A DNA stretch of 64,000 nucleotides from Chitinilyticum litopenaei DSM 21440 (GCF_000428145.1 NZ_ATZJ01000007.1:62001-126000); one strand, 5' to 3'; positions 31,582 to 41,481 are shown, counted from the stretch's first letter. The notes: generated from the letters alone by a model not told the origin. Translations and numbers: made by a program.

Positions 31582-32412
31582 ATGCCCAGCATTCTTATCA
31601 CCGGTTGCTCGTCCGGCATCGGCCATCATGCCGCGCATGCGCTCAAGGCGCGCGGCTGGCGCGTGTTTGCCTCGGCACGCAAGATCGAAGATGTCAGCCG
31701 CCTGCGCGCCGAAGGCCTGGAGGCCATCCTGCTTGATGTCGCTGACAGTCATTCGATCGAAACGGCCGTGCAATGGCTGGCCGGCGAAACGGGTGAGCGC
31801 CTCGATGCACTCTTCAACAACGCCGGCTTCGGCGTGCCCGGTGCGGTGGAAGACCTCAGCCGCGCGGCCCTGCGCCACCAGTTTGACACCAATGTCTTTG
31901 GCAGCATCGAGCTTTGCAATGCCATCCTTCCCTGGATGCGCAAGGCGGGCAGCGGGCGCATCGTGTTCAACAGCTCGGTGCTCGGCTTTGCCGCGATGCC
32001 GATGCGCGGCGCCTACAACGCCAGCAAGTTCGCCCTGGAAGGCTTTGCCGACACGCTGCGCCTGGAACTGGCGGGCTCCGGCATACATGCCATCCTGCTG
32101 GAGCCCGGCCCCATCCGCAGCGAATTCCGCCGCAATGCCGCGCGTGAATTCGCGCACTGGGTGGCCGCGCGCCAGACCGGCCTGCATGCCGCGCGCTATG
32201 CTGCGATGCAGGCGCGCCTCGCCACTGAGGGCGACGCCACGGCCTTCACCCTGGGCCCGGAAGCAACCAGCCGCGCCCTGTTGCGCGCCCTGCAGGACCG
32301 GCGCCCGGCGGCACGCTATCGCGTCACCACGCCGACACAGGTGTTCTGGTATCTGAAGCGCTGCCTGCCCACACGCTGGCTGGACCAGCTGCTGAACAGG
32401 GCGGGATCCTGA
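31582..32412 (+). CDS. short-chain dehydrogenase/reductase
   Basis: A 276-residue classical SDR. Cofactor motif ITGCSSGIGHHAAHALKARG, the NNAG motif in LFNNAGFGVPG, catalytic Ser in FNSSVLG and the YNASK motif in GAYNASKFALEGFADTLRLEL are intact. LLEPGPIRSEF follows as in other family members. It resembles YdfG/retinol-type SDRs with a longer C-terminus. Substrate unknown; ribosome-binding site weak (CCCTGAA). Confidence 0.9.
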   Translation: MPSILITGCSSGIGHHAAHALKARGWRVFASARKIEDVSRLRAEGLEAILLDVADSHSIETAVQWLAGETGERLDALFNNAGFGVPGAVEDLSRAALRHQFDTNVFGSIELCNAILPWMRKAGSGRIVFNSSVLGFAAMPMRGAYNASKFALEGFADTLRLELAGSGIHAILLEPGPIRSEFRRNAAREFAHWVAARQTGLHAARYAAMQARLATEGDATAFTLGPEATSRALLRALQDRRPAARYRVTTPTQVFWYLKRCLPTRWLDQLLNRAGS

Positions 32413-32422
32413 TACTAGCAAT

Positions 32423-32470
32423 GGGTATTGCCCTGCAGCCTTTCATGCAAAAAGGCTGTAGCCACATACC
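32423..32470. repeat. REP-like palindrome
   Basis: GGTAT and ATACC outside, TGCAGCCTTT and AAAGGCTGTA inside. It follows the SDR stop by ten bases; 32471-32592 has no other feature I can support. Confidence 0.55.
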
Positions 32471-32592
32471 TGCGAGCAATAACCAGCAACAAACCGGATG
32501 CCGCACTGCGTATTCCATCCTGCATGTTCAGGATGCGCAGCGCGGCCCGGCGCGGTATGCTGAAAGCCTGTCTTCGCTGCCCGAGCAAGTGT

Positions 32593-33903
32593 ATGCGCTC
32601 CTTCCTGCTGCCCACCGTGCTGCCCCTCCTGCTGCAATTCGCGCTGAGCCTGAGTGCACAGGCTGCGCTGCTGACGCCCGCCGAGGCCGACCAGCTCGGC
32701 GACCGGGTGTGCAAGCCGGCCAGCAACGGCCTGCTGGATTGCATGCTGCTCGATGCCCCGGTCGCGCCGGGCAACGATGCCAGCATCGTGCCGCTGCCGC
32801 AGTATGAATTCAGCGGCGAACAGTTTCCCCCGCCCTTTACCGATCAACCCAACCGCCCCACCCTGGATCCGCTTCCGCCCCGCCTGCCGGGCCGCTCGGT
32901 CACCATTGCCTGGGACATTGGCTACGGTACCGCCGCGCAATACTGGGAAATCTGGGACAACGGCCAGTTGCGGGTGCGCAGCCGACAGTTCAGCCAGCGC
33001 AGCCTGCTGAAAAACCAGGCGGAAGGCAGCGAGCCACTGGCCGGCATCGATACGATTTCGGTACAAAGCGGCAGCCATACGCTGGACGGCCTCGCCGAGG
33101 GGCGGCATGAATTCGATGTGCGCCTGTGCAATACCGATCGCAACAGCAAGCCGGTCTGCACCGTTGTCACGGCCAGCACCTGGGTCGGCGAAGACGCCGA
33201 CGGTGCAAGCGGAGCTGCCAGCGCCGATGGCGAGGCCAGCTTTGAAGGCTTGCCCAGCCCGCCGGAAATCGCCTGGTTCCCGCAGATCAATACCGGCGAG
33301 CCATTCGAGCTGGCGTGGAACATCTGGTGGGGCAAGCCGGGCAGCTACTGGCAAGTGCTGCTGGATGGCAAGCTGATGCATGAGTCGCGCAGCTTTCGTG
33401 AATCCACGCCGCACAGCCAGTCTGCCGCGATGGCCATCAGCGGGCTGTTGCCCGGCGTGCACAAGCTGACGGTGCGCCTGTGCAACCAGCTGCTGTGTAC
33501 CGAAAGCCAGCCGGCCAATCTGGAGGTGCTGCTGCCGCCCGAGCAGGGGGTACGCCCGCAAGTCAGCCTGGAACGCGGCACGCCGGACAGCATGATCCTG
33601 AGCTGGTCGATTCCGCAGGCCAGGGTCAAGGCCATGCCGGAACGCTGGCGCCTGCTGGATGGCGAAGGCGGCCGCGAAATAGTCGAACCGGCAGCTTTGG
33701 GTCGCTGGCAAACCGGCATTCGCAACTGCCAGGTGAATGAACGCCAGGCCCCGGCCATCAGCACCGTCAGCTACTGCAGCGAAACACGCCTGCCAGTCGG
33801 GGGCTTGCCGGAAAGCCTGGTGGTCGAAGTTTGCCGTGGCGAGGAATGCCTGCAGAGCACGCCGCGCGCACTGGCCAGCCGCGCGCCGGACAAGCCCGAA
33901 TAA
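32593..33903 (+). CDS. exported protein with tandem chitinase-A-N-like (FnIII-type) domains
   Basis: A 436-residue protein with a clear signal peptide (MRSFLLPTVLPLLLQFALSLSAQA). Upstream in-frame codons are ignored for that reason. Two related modules are visible: residues ~100-200 with VTIAWDIGYGTAAQYWEIWDNGQL ending in VRLCNTDRNSKPVC, and ~235-315 with FELAWNIWWGKPGSYWQVLLDGKL ending in VRLCNQLLC. The pattern (V.W..W.G..G..W.VL.NG......LCN...C) recalls the N-terminal FnIII-like domain of ChiA chitinases. A third, more divergent module follows. No catalytic domain is present, so a secreted polysaccharide-binding role is inferred. Confidence 0.75.
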   Translation: MRSFLLPTVLPLLLQFALSLSAQAALLTPAEADQLGDRVCKPASNGLLDCMLLDAPVAPGNDASIVPLPQYEFSGEQFPPPFTDQPNRPTLDPLPPRLPGRSVTIAWDIGYGTAAQYWEIWDNGQLRVRSRQFSQRSLLKNQAEGSEPLAGIDTISVQSGSHTLDGLAEGRHEFDVRLCNTDRNSKPVCTVVTASTWVGEDADGASGAASADGEASFEGLPSPPEIAWFPQINTGEPFELAWNIWWGKPGSYWQVLLDGKLMHESRSFRESTPHSQSAAMAISGLLPGVHKLTVRLCNQLLCTESQPANLEVLLPPEQGVRPQVSLERGTPDSMILSWSIPQARVKAMPERWRLLDGEGGREIVEPAALGRWQTGIRNCQVNERQAPAISTVSYCSETRLPVGGLPESLVVEVCRGEECLQSTPRALASRAPDKPE

Positions 33904-33982
33904 AACCCTCCGGATTGTGCGGGGCCTATTCAGTTAACTCAGCTGCAGGTGAAAAACCGCACTCCCTCAATTTGGATAAAAC

Positions 33983-34792
33983 ATGCGAAAAACCATCGTA
34001 TTAATTACAATTATATTCACAACCGCCGCGTATGCAGAGGAGTGCAGCACAATAAAAAACGCAAAAACACGACTATTTTGCTACGACAAATTACACAAAC
34101 CATCCAATCAAACAAAACAATCAAAAATTCTTTCAGAAGAGCAAATAGCAATTAACTCAGCATTGCACGCCCTTAGACGCTTACAAAGCGCGGTTCGCTC
34201 AGGACTGAATAAAATCCAGTATTCAGATCAGAAAATCGATATGCACCAAGCTGTTGATGAATCACTTCGATCAATCCCCGATAGCGACATAAAAAAAATT
34301 ATCATCAAAACATCCGAGCACTATGATTTTGCAGGTGAAGTTTGGAATAGCTTATTCACCACCACGTATGCCGATAACTTCTGGAACTTACATGAAAGCA
34401 GACTTGAAAAAGAGTATGGCGTTCGTCGCTATGACAGCCGCCACCAGAAAACAGGTGTAGAGGCCATATCCCAGAAATCCCTTGATATAGACACGATCTT
34501 CTTGCAAGTAATTTGGCAGGCAGCAAATAGGCAACTTGCTGTTGCAGAGCTTCTGAACTCGCAACGCAGCTTGAATGATATGCGCGCAATTCCATTTCTA
34601 GCCGCAGTTGATCGCTATTATGCAAAAATTAACGCAAATGAAAATTTAGCAGAGGAGGCTCTCGCCTCTTTGCCCAATTGGCCAGAAGCTCGGCAGCATG
34701 CCGAATTCGATGATCTTCCTACCCCATCTGCAGCACCAAAAGCCTCACCCCAAACTGAGCCGAAACCCCAATATTTCACGGACGAGCTTTGA
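33983..34792 (+). CDS. AT-rich exported protein, unknown
   Basis: A 269-residue protein with a signal peptide (MRKTIVLITIIFTTAAYA) and a mature start ECSTIKNAKTRLFCYDKL, the C..I....RL.CYD pattern found at the N-terminus of several periplasmic proteins, including VasI-like ones. The rest is helical and charged with a proline-rich tail (PTPSAAPKASPQTEPKP). Codon use is strikingly AT-rich compared with both neighbours (ATA, AAA and TTA codons are common), so recent horizontal acquisition is likely. No assigned function. Confidence 0.7.
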   Translation: MRKTIVLITIIFTTAAYAEECSTIKNAKTRLFCYDKLHKPSNQTKQSKILSEEQIAINSALHALRRLQSAVRSGLNKIQYSDQKIDMHQAVDESLRSIPDSDIKKIIIKTSEHYDFAGEVWNSLFTTTYADNFWNLHESRLEKEYGVRRYDSRHQKTGVEAISQKSLDIDTIFLQVIWQAANRQLAVAELLNSQRSLNDMRAIPFLAAVDRYYAKINANENLAEEALASLPNWPEARQHAEFDDLPTPSAAPKASPQTEPKPQYFTDEL

Positions 34793-34831
34793 AGCTTGAG
34801 CGATCGTGAATGCCAGAGGCTCTGACTCTGC

Positions 34832-35590
34832 TCAGTTGCGGGCATGGCCCAGCCGGTACTCGCGCAGCCCTTCAAACTGCGGCAAGACCAGGGCGAGGTG
34901 GCTCAGCGGCGAGCCCGCGCGCTTGTTGAGCGCGACACAGACGAAATGCCACTCCTGCAAGCCCTGTTTCATTTCGATGCTGATGCTGCCGCCGGCGACG
35001 ACATAACCGTGCGCGTGGGCAAACTGCCGCAACTCGTCCTCGCTGATCCGCGCATCCTCGGCAAAGCGCAACGTCACGGCGATTGCCGGGCGCGAGGGCA
35101 ACCAGCTCTCCAGCCGGCCGCCCCACATCATGCTGCTGACGCACAGCAGCGTCAGCAGCATCGCCGCCATGTAAAAACCCAGGCCGATCAGGATGCCGAT
35201 GGTGGCGGCAGCCCACAGCGAAGCGGCCGTGGTGAGCCCGCTGATATTGAAGCCCTCGCGCATGATGACACCGGCACACAGAAAGCCCAGACCACTGACG
35301 ATGCCCTGGATGACGCGTGTCGGATCGCCGGCGGCAGCCGCGCCCCCCAGGTGCTGGGCCAGCTGACCGCCAAACCAGTATTGCGGGTAGCCAACGGCAA
35401 CCACCAGCGCCGTCGAGGCCATGCACACCAGGCCATAGGTGCGCATGCCGGCCGCGCGGCCACGGTAGCTGCGCTCATACCCCAGCAGGAGCCCCAGCAG
35501 CATCGAGCCCAGCAAATGCAGGCCCATGACCAGATTGGCGGTGACTTCCGGCAAGGACCAGTATTGGGCAAAGAGTTCGGCATGCAGCAT
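34832..35590 (-). CDS. MgtC/SapB family membrane protein
   Basis: A 252-residue inner-membrane protein. ATG 35590 has GGAGG upstream at 7 bases. Five or so membrane segments in the N-terminal half contain the family signature LLGLLLGYERSYRGRAAGMRTYGLV and GLGFLCAGVIMREG..ISGLTTAASLWAAATIG. The C-terminal 80 residues form an ACT-like cytoplasmic domain. MgtC proteins act in low-magnesium survival, and others are general; the role here is not defined. Confidence 0.9.
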   Translation of the reverse strand: MLHAELFAQYWSLPEVTANLVMGLHLLGSMLLGLLLGYERSYRGRAAGMRTYGLVCMASTALVVAVGYPQYWFGGQLAQHLGGAAAAGDPTRVIQGIVSGLGFLCAGVIMREGFNISGLTTAASLWAAATIGILIGLGFYMAAMLLTLLCVSSMMWGGRLESWLPSRPAIAVTLRFAEDARISEDELRQFAHAHGYVVAGGSISIEMKQGLQEWHFVCVALNKRAGSPLSHLALVLPQFEGLREYRLGHARN

Positions 35591-35750
35591 GGCCCGCCTC
35601 CGCAAGGCTGATGCTTGCAACTTAGCCTGTCCGGCCGTACCGGGGGGGGATTTCCCGGCCTGACGGCGGCCTTGAATACGCTTCAGCGGCCTGATGAACA
35701 AGGTTTACGTGGCCAGAGTGTCACTGCGGGCATACAGCGCCAACCCTTTT

Positions 35751-35817
35751 CAACGCAGAGGCGCAGAGAAAAGTGCAATGTGCTTTGTTCACTCTGCGTC
35801 TTTGCCGCTCTGCGTTG
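35751..35817. repeat. imperfect palindrome CAACGCAGAGGCGCAGAG
   Basis: CAACGCAGAGGCGCAGAG on the left is mirrored by CTCTGCGTCTTTGCCGCTCTGCGTTG on the right with some mismatch. The core words resemble a common intergenic repeat of proteobacteria. It occupies most of the 297-base gap before tamB, which otherwise holds nothing recognisable. Confidence 0.5.
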
Positions 35818-35887
35818 GGTTTCGACTTGGCCCTGCAGCAAGGCTGGCGCGGTTGAGGTGGCGCACTTCAGGAAGCTGCTTGCCGCC

Positions 35888-38800
35888 TCAATCGAAACTG
35901 AGCGTGTAATAGGCATCGACCGAGCTCTTGTCGACACCGATGCGCGTCACCAGCGCCCAGCGCCGGCTCAGCGTCAGCGAGAATTTCACCGCATCGCTCA
36001 GGCCATCGACGCTCTTTTCCAGCGAGACGCGCAATTGCCGCGTCATCTGCTTGCTCACCGAGAAAATCTGGCTGTTGCTGCCGTCCTCGTTGCGCTCGGT
36101 CCGGTAGCCCACCTCATCGATGCCGACCGAATCCAGAAGGTCATCGGTCAAGCCCTTGCCGCCCCCGCTACCGGCCATGCTGTTGAGCATCTGCAGCAGC
36201 AGCGCACTGTCGGATTTGTCCATGCCCGAAGCGCTGTGCCCGAACATCAGCCAGGACAGTTTCTCGGTATCGGACACCACCGGGTCGGAATACAGCGCCA
36301 CCCGGGGCGAGCGAGCGGTGCCGCTGACCTTCACACCGGCATCGACCTGCGGATTGCGGCGGATGGCGAGGATGTCCAGGCCCGGATTGTCGAGCGGTCC
36401 CTGGAAGGACAGGATGCCGCGCTCGATGTCGAGCTTCTGCCCGTAAGCGCGGAACTGCCCACCCTCTTCGACCCGCACGGTACCGGCGCCGTGCAGCGGT
36501 CGCCCCGGCTGTGCGCGCAGCCGCAACTGGCCGGCCAGCAGGGCATCAAGACCGTAGCCGCGCACGCGAAAATCCTGGCCGAGGTCCAGATCGAGCTGCA
36601 TGGCCATTTTCATCGGGCGTTCATCGCTTTTCGTCTCGCGCCCGCGCACGACGACATCGTCGGACAATTGCGGCACCTGATTGTCGACATACTGGATGTC
36701 CCCCTGATCGGCCTTGAATGCGCCACTGACCTGCAGCGCGCCGTCGGCGATTTTCAGCTGACCCTGCCCTGAAGCCACCAGCAGCATGTCGGCCTTGCTG
36801 ACCAGCGTAAAACGCTCCAGTTTCAGCGTGGCGACGGCATTGAGCTGCTCGCTGTCCAGCGCCAGCGTGCCGCTGCCGCTGAGATTGCCCCGCCCGCCCC
36901 GGAACTGCAGCTTCTCCAGCAGGATCTTGCGCTGATCGAGCCGCAATGCCAGTTCGCCCTCGCGCAGGGCGATACCCGTTTCCGGATCGGTCACCAGCAG
37001 TTGCTGGCCGGTCAGCCTGCCGGTGAATTCCGGGCGCGCCGGCGTACCGGACACATCAACCCGGGCCTTCAGCTGGCCGCCAAGTTTGACATCGGTGCCC
37101 AGCAGGCCAGCCAGGCGAGCAAGATCGGGGATATTGCCATCAACACTCAATGCCACCGGGGCCTGCATGGCAATACCTGTACCCGTATCAAACTGGCCAC
37201 TGCCCTTGAGTCCCAGCTGCCCGACCCGATTCGCACGAAGCTCTCCCGCCAGTTGCAAGCGGTTGGCCACACTCGCCAGATTCAGCTCCAGCTGTTCCAG
37301 CCCCAGCCATTGCGTGCGCGCACGCGGTTGGGCTGGCAACCAGCCCAGATCCCCCTGCAGACGCCGCACACCAAGCTTGCCATTGAGCACACCGTCGTAG
37401 ACCAGATCCCAGTCTGCGGCAGCCTGCAGATCCCCCCGCAGCGCGGGCAACGGCGCGAAGGCCTGCCAGTCAGACATGGCGAGCTGCGGCACGGCGCCGC
37501 GGCTCAACCAGCTGCGGCCATCCCAGCGCAGGTATTGCAGTGCCAGCGTGCTGGCGCCATAGCGCAGCTGCAGGGGGCCGACATCCAGACGCTCCGGACC
37601 GGCGGTAATGCTGACGGGGGCCAGCAACTGCAGCGGCTTGTGCCATTGGCCGTTGAACTGGCGCAGCTGGCCCTGCCACTGCCAGCGCTCGTCCAGCCCA
37701 CCAGCCAGGGCCAGCTCGGCACTAACGCCCGTTTGCTGCGGCAAGCGCAGCACAAGCCGGCCCTCATGGCGGGCGCGGTTGCCATCGATGTCGGCGTCGA
37801 CCTGTTCGATGACGGTGCCTTCGACCGTCAGCTGCTGCAGCCGGGCCACCAGACTGAAAGGCCCGCTGCCATCCGGATTGAGGCTGGCGGCAAGCGTGCC
37901 CTGATTCAGCGCCACACCGAAGGGAGTGCTCAGCCCGCCCAGCTGCAGCTCGGTCGTGATGCGCGGATTGCGCAGCGCACCGCTGAGCGTGGCGCTGCCC
38001 TGGATGCGCCCCGCAAAACCTCGTCCCAGCTGCTGCAGCTCGGGCAAGGCCAGCTGCAGGCGCAGGGTGTCGCTCGTCAGGCCCAGGCTGCCCCGCGCTT
38101 CGACGCGGTTGCTGCCGAGGCTCAGCCAGGCATCGACCTCGCGCAGTCGCTGGTCGTCCAGCTGCAGCTGGCCAAGCCCGGCCAGCGCGGCGCCATTGAA
38201 GCGGCTGTCCTGCAGCCGGTAATCGAGCCTGGCACGCAGCTGCGGCTGCACGGCGCCGGTGGCGCGCAATTCGCCGGAAATCTGTCCGGCCGGCAGCGCC
38301 AGCCATTCGGCGGGGTCCAGATTGCGAAAGCGGCTGTCCAGCCGGAAATCCAGCGCCTGTCCAAGACCCAGTTCGCCCTTGAGCTCCAGCTCGCTCTTGC
38401 CGCGCTGCAAGGCCAGCTTGCGAATGGCCAGGCGGCGCTCGCGCTCGGGATTAAGCCAGCCCAGGCTGGTCTGCAGGTCGACCTTGCGGCTGCTGTCGCT
38501 GAGCGCGAGTTCGATGTCCGGTGCCAGCCAGGGGCCATTGAGCGCCAGCTTGCCACCCAGCTTTGCCGCGGGCTGGCGTGACCAGAATCGGGCAGGATCC
38601 AGACTGGCGAGCGTGGCAGCCAGGCGGATCTGCCCATTCTGGAGGTGAACATCGGCCATGATGCGGCCATCACCCAGGGTATCAAGCCGCAACCCTTTCA
38701 GGTAAAGGGCCTCGTCCTTATACTCAACGGCAGTATTGAGTTTTGTCACGGGAATGGCGTGCAGGTCGGCGCTGGCAGCGCGGCGGTTTTCCAACTGCAG

Positions 38801-39763
38801 GGAGCCGCTGGCCTGCCCCTGCCCCAAGGGCTTGAGCGTCAGATGAATGTCCAGATCGGCTTGCGGCAGCGTCGCGACAAACGAGCGGGGATTCAGCCCG
38901 CGCACTGCCACCTGGCCGGATTTCACGATCTGGTAGCCGTGTTCGGCAAAGGCATCAAGGTTCAGCGTGGCGTTGGCGCGCACCGGCTGACCGTCCAGCC
39001 GCGCGGTGAGGGCCAGATCACGCAGCGGCCCTTGCGCCTGCAGACGAGCCTGCAAGGCATGCCCCTCCAGCTCGCCGTCAAAACCCAGGCGCGCGGTCAG
39101 TGCGAAGGGCTGGCGACCATCAAGACTGGCCGTCCCCGTGAGCATTCCCTGCGGCAGCTGCAACTGCCGCAACAGCAGCTGGTGCTGGCGTCCGCTGCTG
39201 GACAGCTCGGCCTGCAGCGCACTGAGCACCAGTTGCCGGTCGACATGCAAGCGCCCCAGTTGCAGGCGATCGATGCGCAAGGCCAGCGGCAGGGTGAGAT
39301 CGGTCGGCGGCGGCCCCGGCGGCTTGCCCGGTGCCTGCGGCTTGGCGCGATAATCGAGCGTGCCCACATCCAGCTCAGTGATATCCAGACGACGCACCAG
39401 CAGGGAATAAGGCTCCCAGGCAATCAGGGCGTGATCGATGGCGATGCGCTGTGCCGGGGTTTCCACCTGCAGGCCGCGCAATTCCAGCCGCGACCAGAAC
39501 GATCCTTCCAGCGCCTGCAGCTTCACCGTGCCGCTGGCATTGATCCTGTCCAGCAGCCAGCTGCGCCCGGCACTGCTGTCCAGCCAGGCCAGGCCTGCGG
39601 TCAGCAGCAGCGCGGGCAGCAGCAGCAAGGCCAGCAGCCCCCAGACCAGCCAGCGCAGGACGCGGCGGTGCCAGGGCCAGCGCTGCTTGCCCGCAGGTGG
39701 TGGTGAGGCTGGGGTGGGAGGTGCACTCACAGCGCCAGCCCCATCGCCAGGCTGATGCGCCAT
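35888..39763 (-). CDS. tamB: translocation and assembly module protein TamB
   Basis: A 1291-residue inner-membrane-anchored AsmA-like protein spanning the periplasm; with TamA it helps insert outer-membrane proteins and move phospholipids. A proline-rich N-terminus is followed by one membrane helix (LVWGLLALLLLPALLLTAGLAW), long beta-taco repeats, and the DUF490/TamB C-terminal domain with SDPVVSDTEKLSWLMFGHSA and QIFSVSKQMTRQLRVSLEKSVDGL. The start overlaps tamA by 37 bases; GTG 39730 (GTGAGTGCACC) would give a shorter overlap and is an alternative. Confidence 0.95.
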   Translation of the reverse strand: MAHQPGDGAGAVSAPPTPASPPPAGKQRWPWHRRVLRWLVWGLLALLLLPALLLTAGLAWLDSSAGRSWLLDRINASGTVKLQALEGSFWSRLELRGLQVETPAQRIAIDHALIAWEPYSLLVRRLDITELDVGTLDYRAKPQAPGKPPGPPPTDLTLPLALRIDRLQLGRLHVDRQLVLSALQAELSSSGRQHQLLLRQLQLPQGMLTGTASLDGRQPFALTARLGFDGELEGHALQARLQAQGPLRDLALTARLDGQPVRANATLNLDAFAEHGYQIVKSGQVAVRGLNPRSFVATLPQADLDIHLTLKPLGQGQASGSLQLENRRAASADLHAIPVTKLNTAVEYKDEALYLKGLRLDTLGDGRIMADVHLQNGQIRLAATLASLDPARFWSRQPAAKLGGKLALNGPWLAPDIELALSDSSRKVDLQTSLGWLNPERERRLAIRKLALQRGKSELELKGELGLGQALDFRLDSRFRNLDPAEWLALPAGQISGELRATGAVQPQLRARLDYRLQDSRFNGAALAGLGQLQLDDQRLREVDAWLSLGSNRVEARGSLGLTSDTLRLQLALPELQQLGRGFAGRIQGSATLSGALRNPRITTELQLGGLSTPFGVALNQGTLAASLNPDGSGPFSLVARLQQLTVEGTVIEQVDADIDGNRARHEGRLVLRLPQQTGVSAELALAGGLDERWQWQGQLRQFNGQWHKPLQLLAPVSITAGPERLDVGPLQLRYGASTLALQYLRWDGRSWLSRGAVPQLAMSDWQAFAPLPALRGDLQAAADWDLVYDGVLNGKLGVRRLQGDLGWLPAQPRARTQWLGLEQLELNLASVANRLQLAGELRANRVGQLGLKGSGQFDTGTGIAMQAPVALSVDGNIPDLARLAGLLGTDVKLGGQLKARVDVSGTPARPEFTGRLTGQQLLVTDPETGIALREGELALRLDQRKILLEKLQFRGGRGNLSGSGTLALDSEQLNAVATLKLERFTLVSKADMLLVASGQGQLKIADGALQVSGAFKADQGDIQYVDNQVPQLSDDVVVRGRETKSDERPMKMAMQLDLDLGQDFRVRGYGLDALLAGQLRLRAQPGRPLHGAGTVRVEEGGQFRAYGQKLDIERGILSFQGPLDNPGLDILAIRRNPQVDAGVKVSGTARSPRVALYSDPVVSDTEKLSWLMFGHSASGMDKSDSALLLQMLNSMAGSGGGKGLTDDLLDSVGIDEVGYRTERNEDGSNSQIFSVSKQMTRQLRVSLEKSVDGLSDAVKFSLTLSRRWALVTRIGVDKSSVDAYYTLSFD

Positions 39764-41481
39764 TTGCGCGGTTCCAGCCCGTAGGCCAGATCGGCGCCCA
39801 GTGTGCCGACCGGGCTGATCCAGCGTGCGCCCACCCCCACGCCAGCGACCGGATCCAGCGCCGACCAGCTATCCTGCGCGCCGCCATAATCGGCAAACAC
39901 GGCGGCACGCCAGTCCTTGTAGACCTGTTGCTGGAATTCGATGGCCGCCGTGGCCAGCACCCGCGCCGGGAAGGTGGCGCCGCCACTCTGGATGCCCAGG
40001 CTTTGATAGGTGTAACCACGCACGCTATTGCTGCCGCCGGCACGGAAGAGCCAGTCGCTGGGCACCAGCTCGGGCGCATGCGTGAAGGTCTGCCCCAGCT
40101 CCAGCCTGCCGATCAGCAGCTGTTCGGAGTTCAGTTTCAGGTAGCGCACGGCCCGGCCGTACAAGCGCAGAAAGTCGGTATCCGACAAAAGCGACTTGGC
40201 ACCGCCGCCGGCTTCGAACTGCAGCAGCTCGCCATCGCGAGGATCTCGAATGCTGTCGATCTCGCGGCTTTTCCAGATGTAATTGACGGTCAGCGCCTGC
40301 GGGCGCTGGTCGATGCCATCACCCTGCCGCTGCTCGGTCTGGTATTCCAGCGCCAGTGTCTGGTCAAGGGTGAATTCCTGCTTGCTGCGTGTAATCCCGG
40401 CCGTGTAACTGTGGGAGTCGAGGCCGGCAATGTCGCTGCGCACCAGATCGGCATAGCCGCTGAGGTCATAGCCCCATTCATCGCGCGGCAGGCCGACATT
40501 CACGTTGTAGCTTTGCTCGCGCTGTTCGAGATTGACCTTGCCGGCAAACACCCAGCCCTGGTTGAACAGGTTGAGGTAGCGATAATCGACGGCGGTACGA
40601 AATCCGGTATTGGTGGTGAAACCGACACCAAAGCCCCATTTGTGCAAGGGCGCCTCTTCCACCCGTACATGCACCGGCGCAGCGTAGGGCGGTGTCTCGG
40701 GGTAGTCGGCATTGATCAGCACAGAGGCAAACTGGGCCTGGTTTTGCAACTCGGTCTGCAAGCCAAGCAGGTCGCGGCGCCGGTAGGTGTCGCCTTCCTG
40801 AAAACGGATGTGATTGCTGACCAGTTGTTCCGGATAGCGCTGCAGCCCTTCGATCAGGATGGGGCCATACACATAGGCCGGGCCGCTATTCAGCGTCAGC
40901 GTCAGTGCGGCCGTGCCCTGCTCCGGGTCGATGTCGGCGAGGCTGCCGACAATGCTTGCCGTCGGATAATCGCGCACCTGCAACCTGTCGAGCGCTTCGC
41001 GCTTGGCCTGATCCCACTGGGCCTGGCGAAAGCGCTCGCCAACCGGCAGGGGCCAGGCTTCGGCCAGCCTGCCACGCAGGCGCTGCAGGCTTTCGGCATT
41101 GTTTTCGATATCGCCGGCGAGCGCGATGCTGACCGAAGTCACGCGCACCGGCTCGCCCTCCGCGACATACAGCTGAATATGCGGTTTGTCCGCTTCGCCG
41201 TTCTGGTCGATGCGGATTTCGGGCTTGAAGTAGCCTTCGGTGGCCAGCAGCGCACGGATGCGTTCCGGCGCGGTGTCGACCAGACGGGCCAGTTGCTCGG
41301 CGCTGACGCGCTTGTCACCTTGCCATTTGTACAGTTCGAGGTGCTTTTCCAGCAGTTCGGCGATGTCGGAAGACGCATGCACGCTCACCCGGTATCGAAT
41401 GGCGGCGACCTCGTCGCCGGCCGCGATGGCAACAAGCGGTGCGGCGGCAAACAAGGCAAGAATCAGGCGCGAGCTGGACAT
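39727..41481 (-). CDS. tamA: translocation and assembly module protein TamA
   Basis: A 584-residue Omp85-family outer-membrane protein. Signal peptide (LILALFAAAPLVAIAAG), three POTRA-like domains (residues 25-265) and a 16-strand barrel. The barrel hallmark loops appear as GFGVGFTTNTGFRTAVDYRYLN and FRAGGSNSVRGYTYQSLG (VRGY motif). Ends in ISLAMGLAL. Directly coupled with tamB, the usual pair. Confidence 0.95.
   Translation of the reverse strand: MSSSRLILALFAAAPLVAIAAGDEVAAIRYRVSVHASSDIAELLEKHLELYKWQGDKRVSAEQLARLVDTAPERIRALLATEGYFKPEIRIDQNGEADKPHIQLYVAEGEPVRVTSVSIALAGDIENNAESLQRLRGRLAEAWPLPVGERFRQAQWDQAKREALDRLQVRDYPTASIVGSLADIDPEQGTAALTLTLNSGPAYVYGPILIEGLQRYPEQLVSNHIRFQEGDTYRRRDLLGLQTELQNQAQFASVLINADYPETPPYAAPVHVRVEEAPLHKWGFGVGFTTNTGFRTAVDYRYLNLFNQGWVFAGKVNLEQREQSYNVNVGLPRDEWGYDLSGYADLVRSDIAGLDSHSYTAGITRSKQEFTLDQTLALEYQTEQRQGDGIDQRPQALTVNYIWKSREIDSIRDPRDGELLQFEAGGGAKSLLSDTDFLRLYGRAVRYLKLNSEQLLIGRLELGQTFTHAPELVPSDWLFRAGGSNSVRGYTYQSLGIQSGGATFPARVLATAAIEFQQQVYKDWRAAVFADYGGAQDSWSALDPVAGVGVGARWISPVGTLGADLAYGLEPRKWRISLAMGLAL

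Noticed and set aside
37001..38581. 526-codon open frame antisense to tamB
   Set aside because: Gln/Arg-rich shadow of the tamB repeats; no domain and no start signal.
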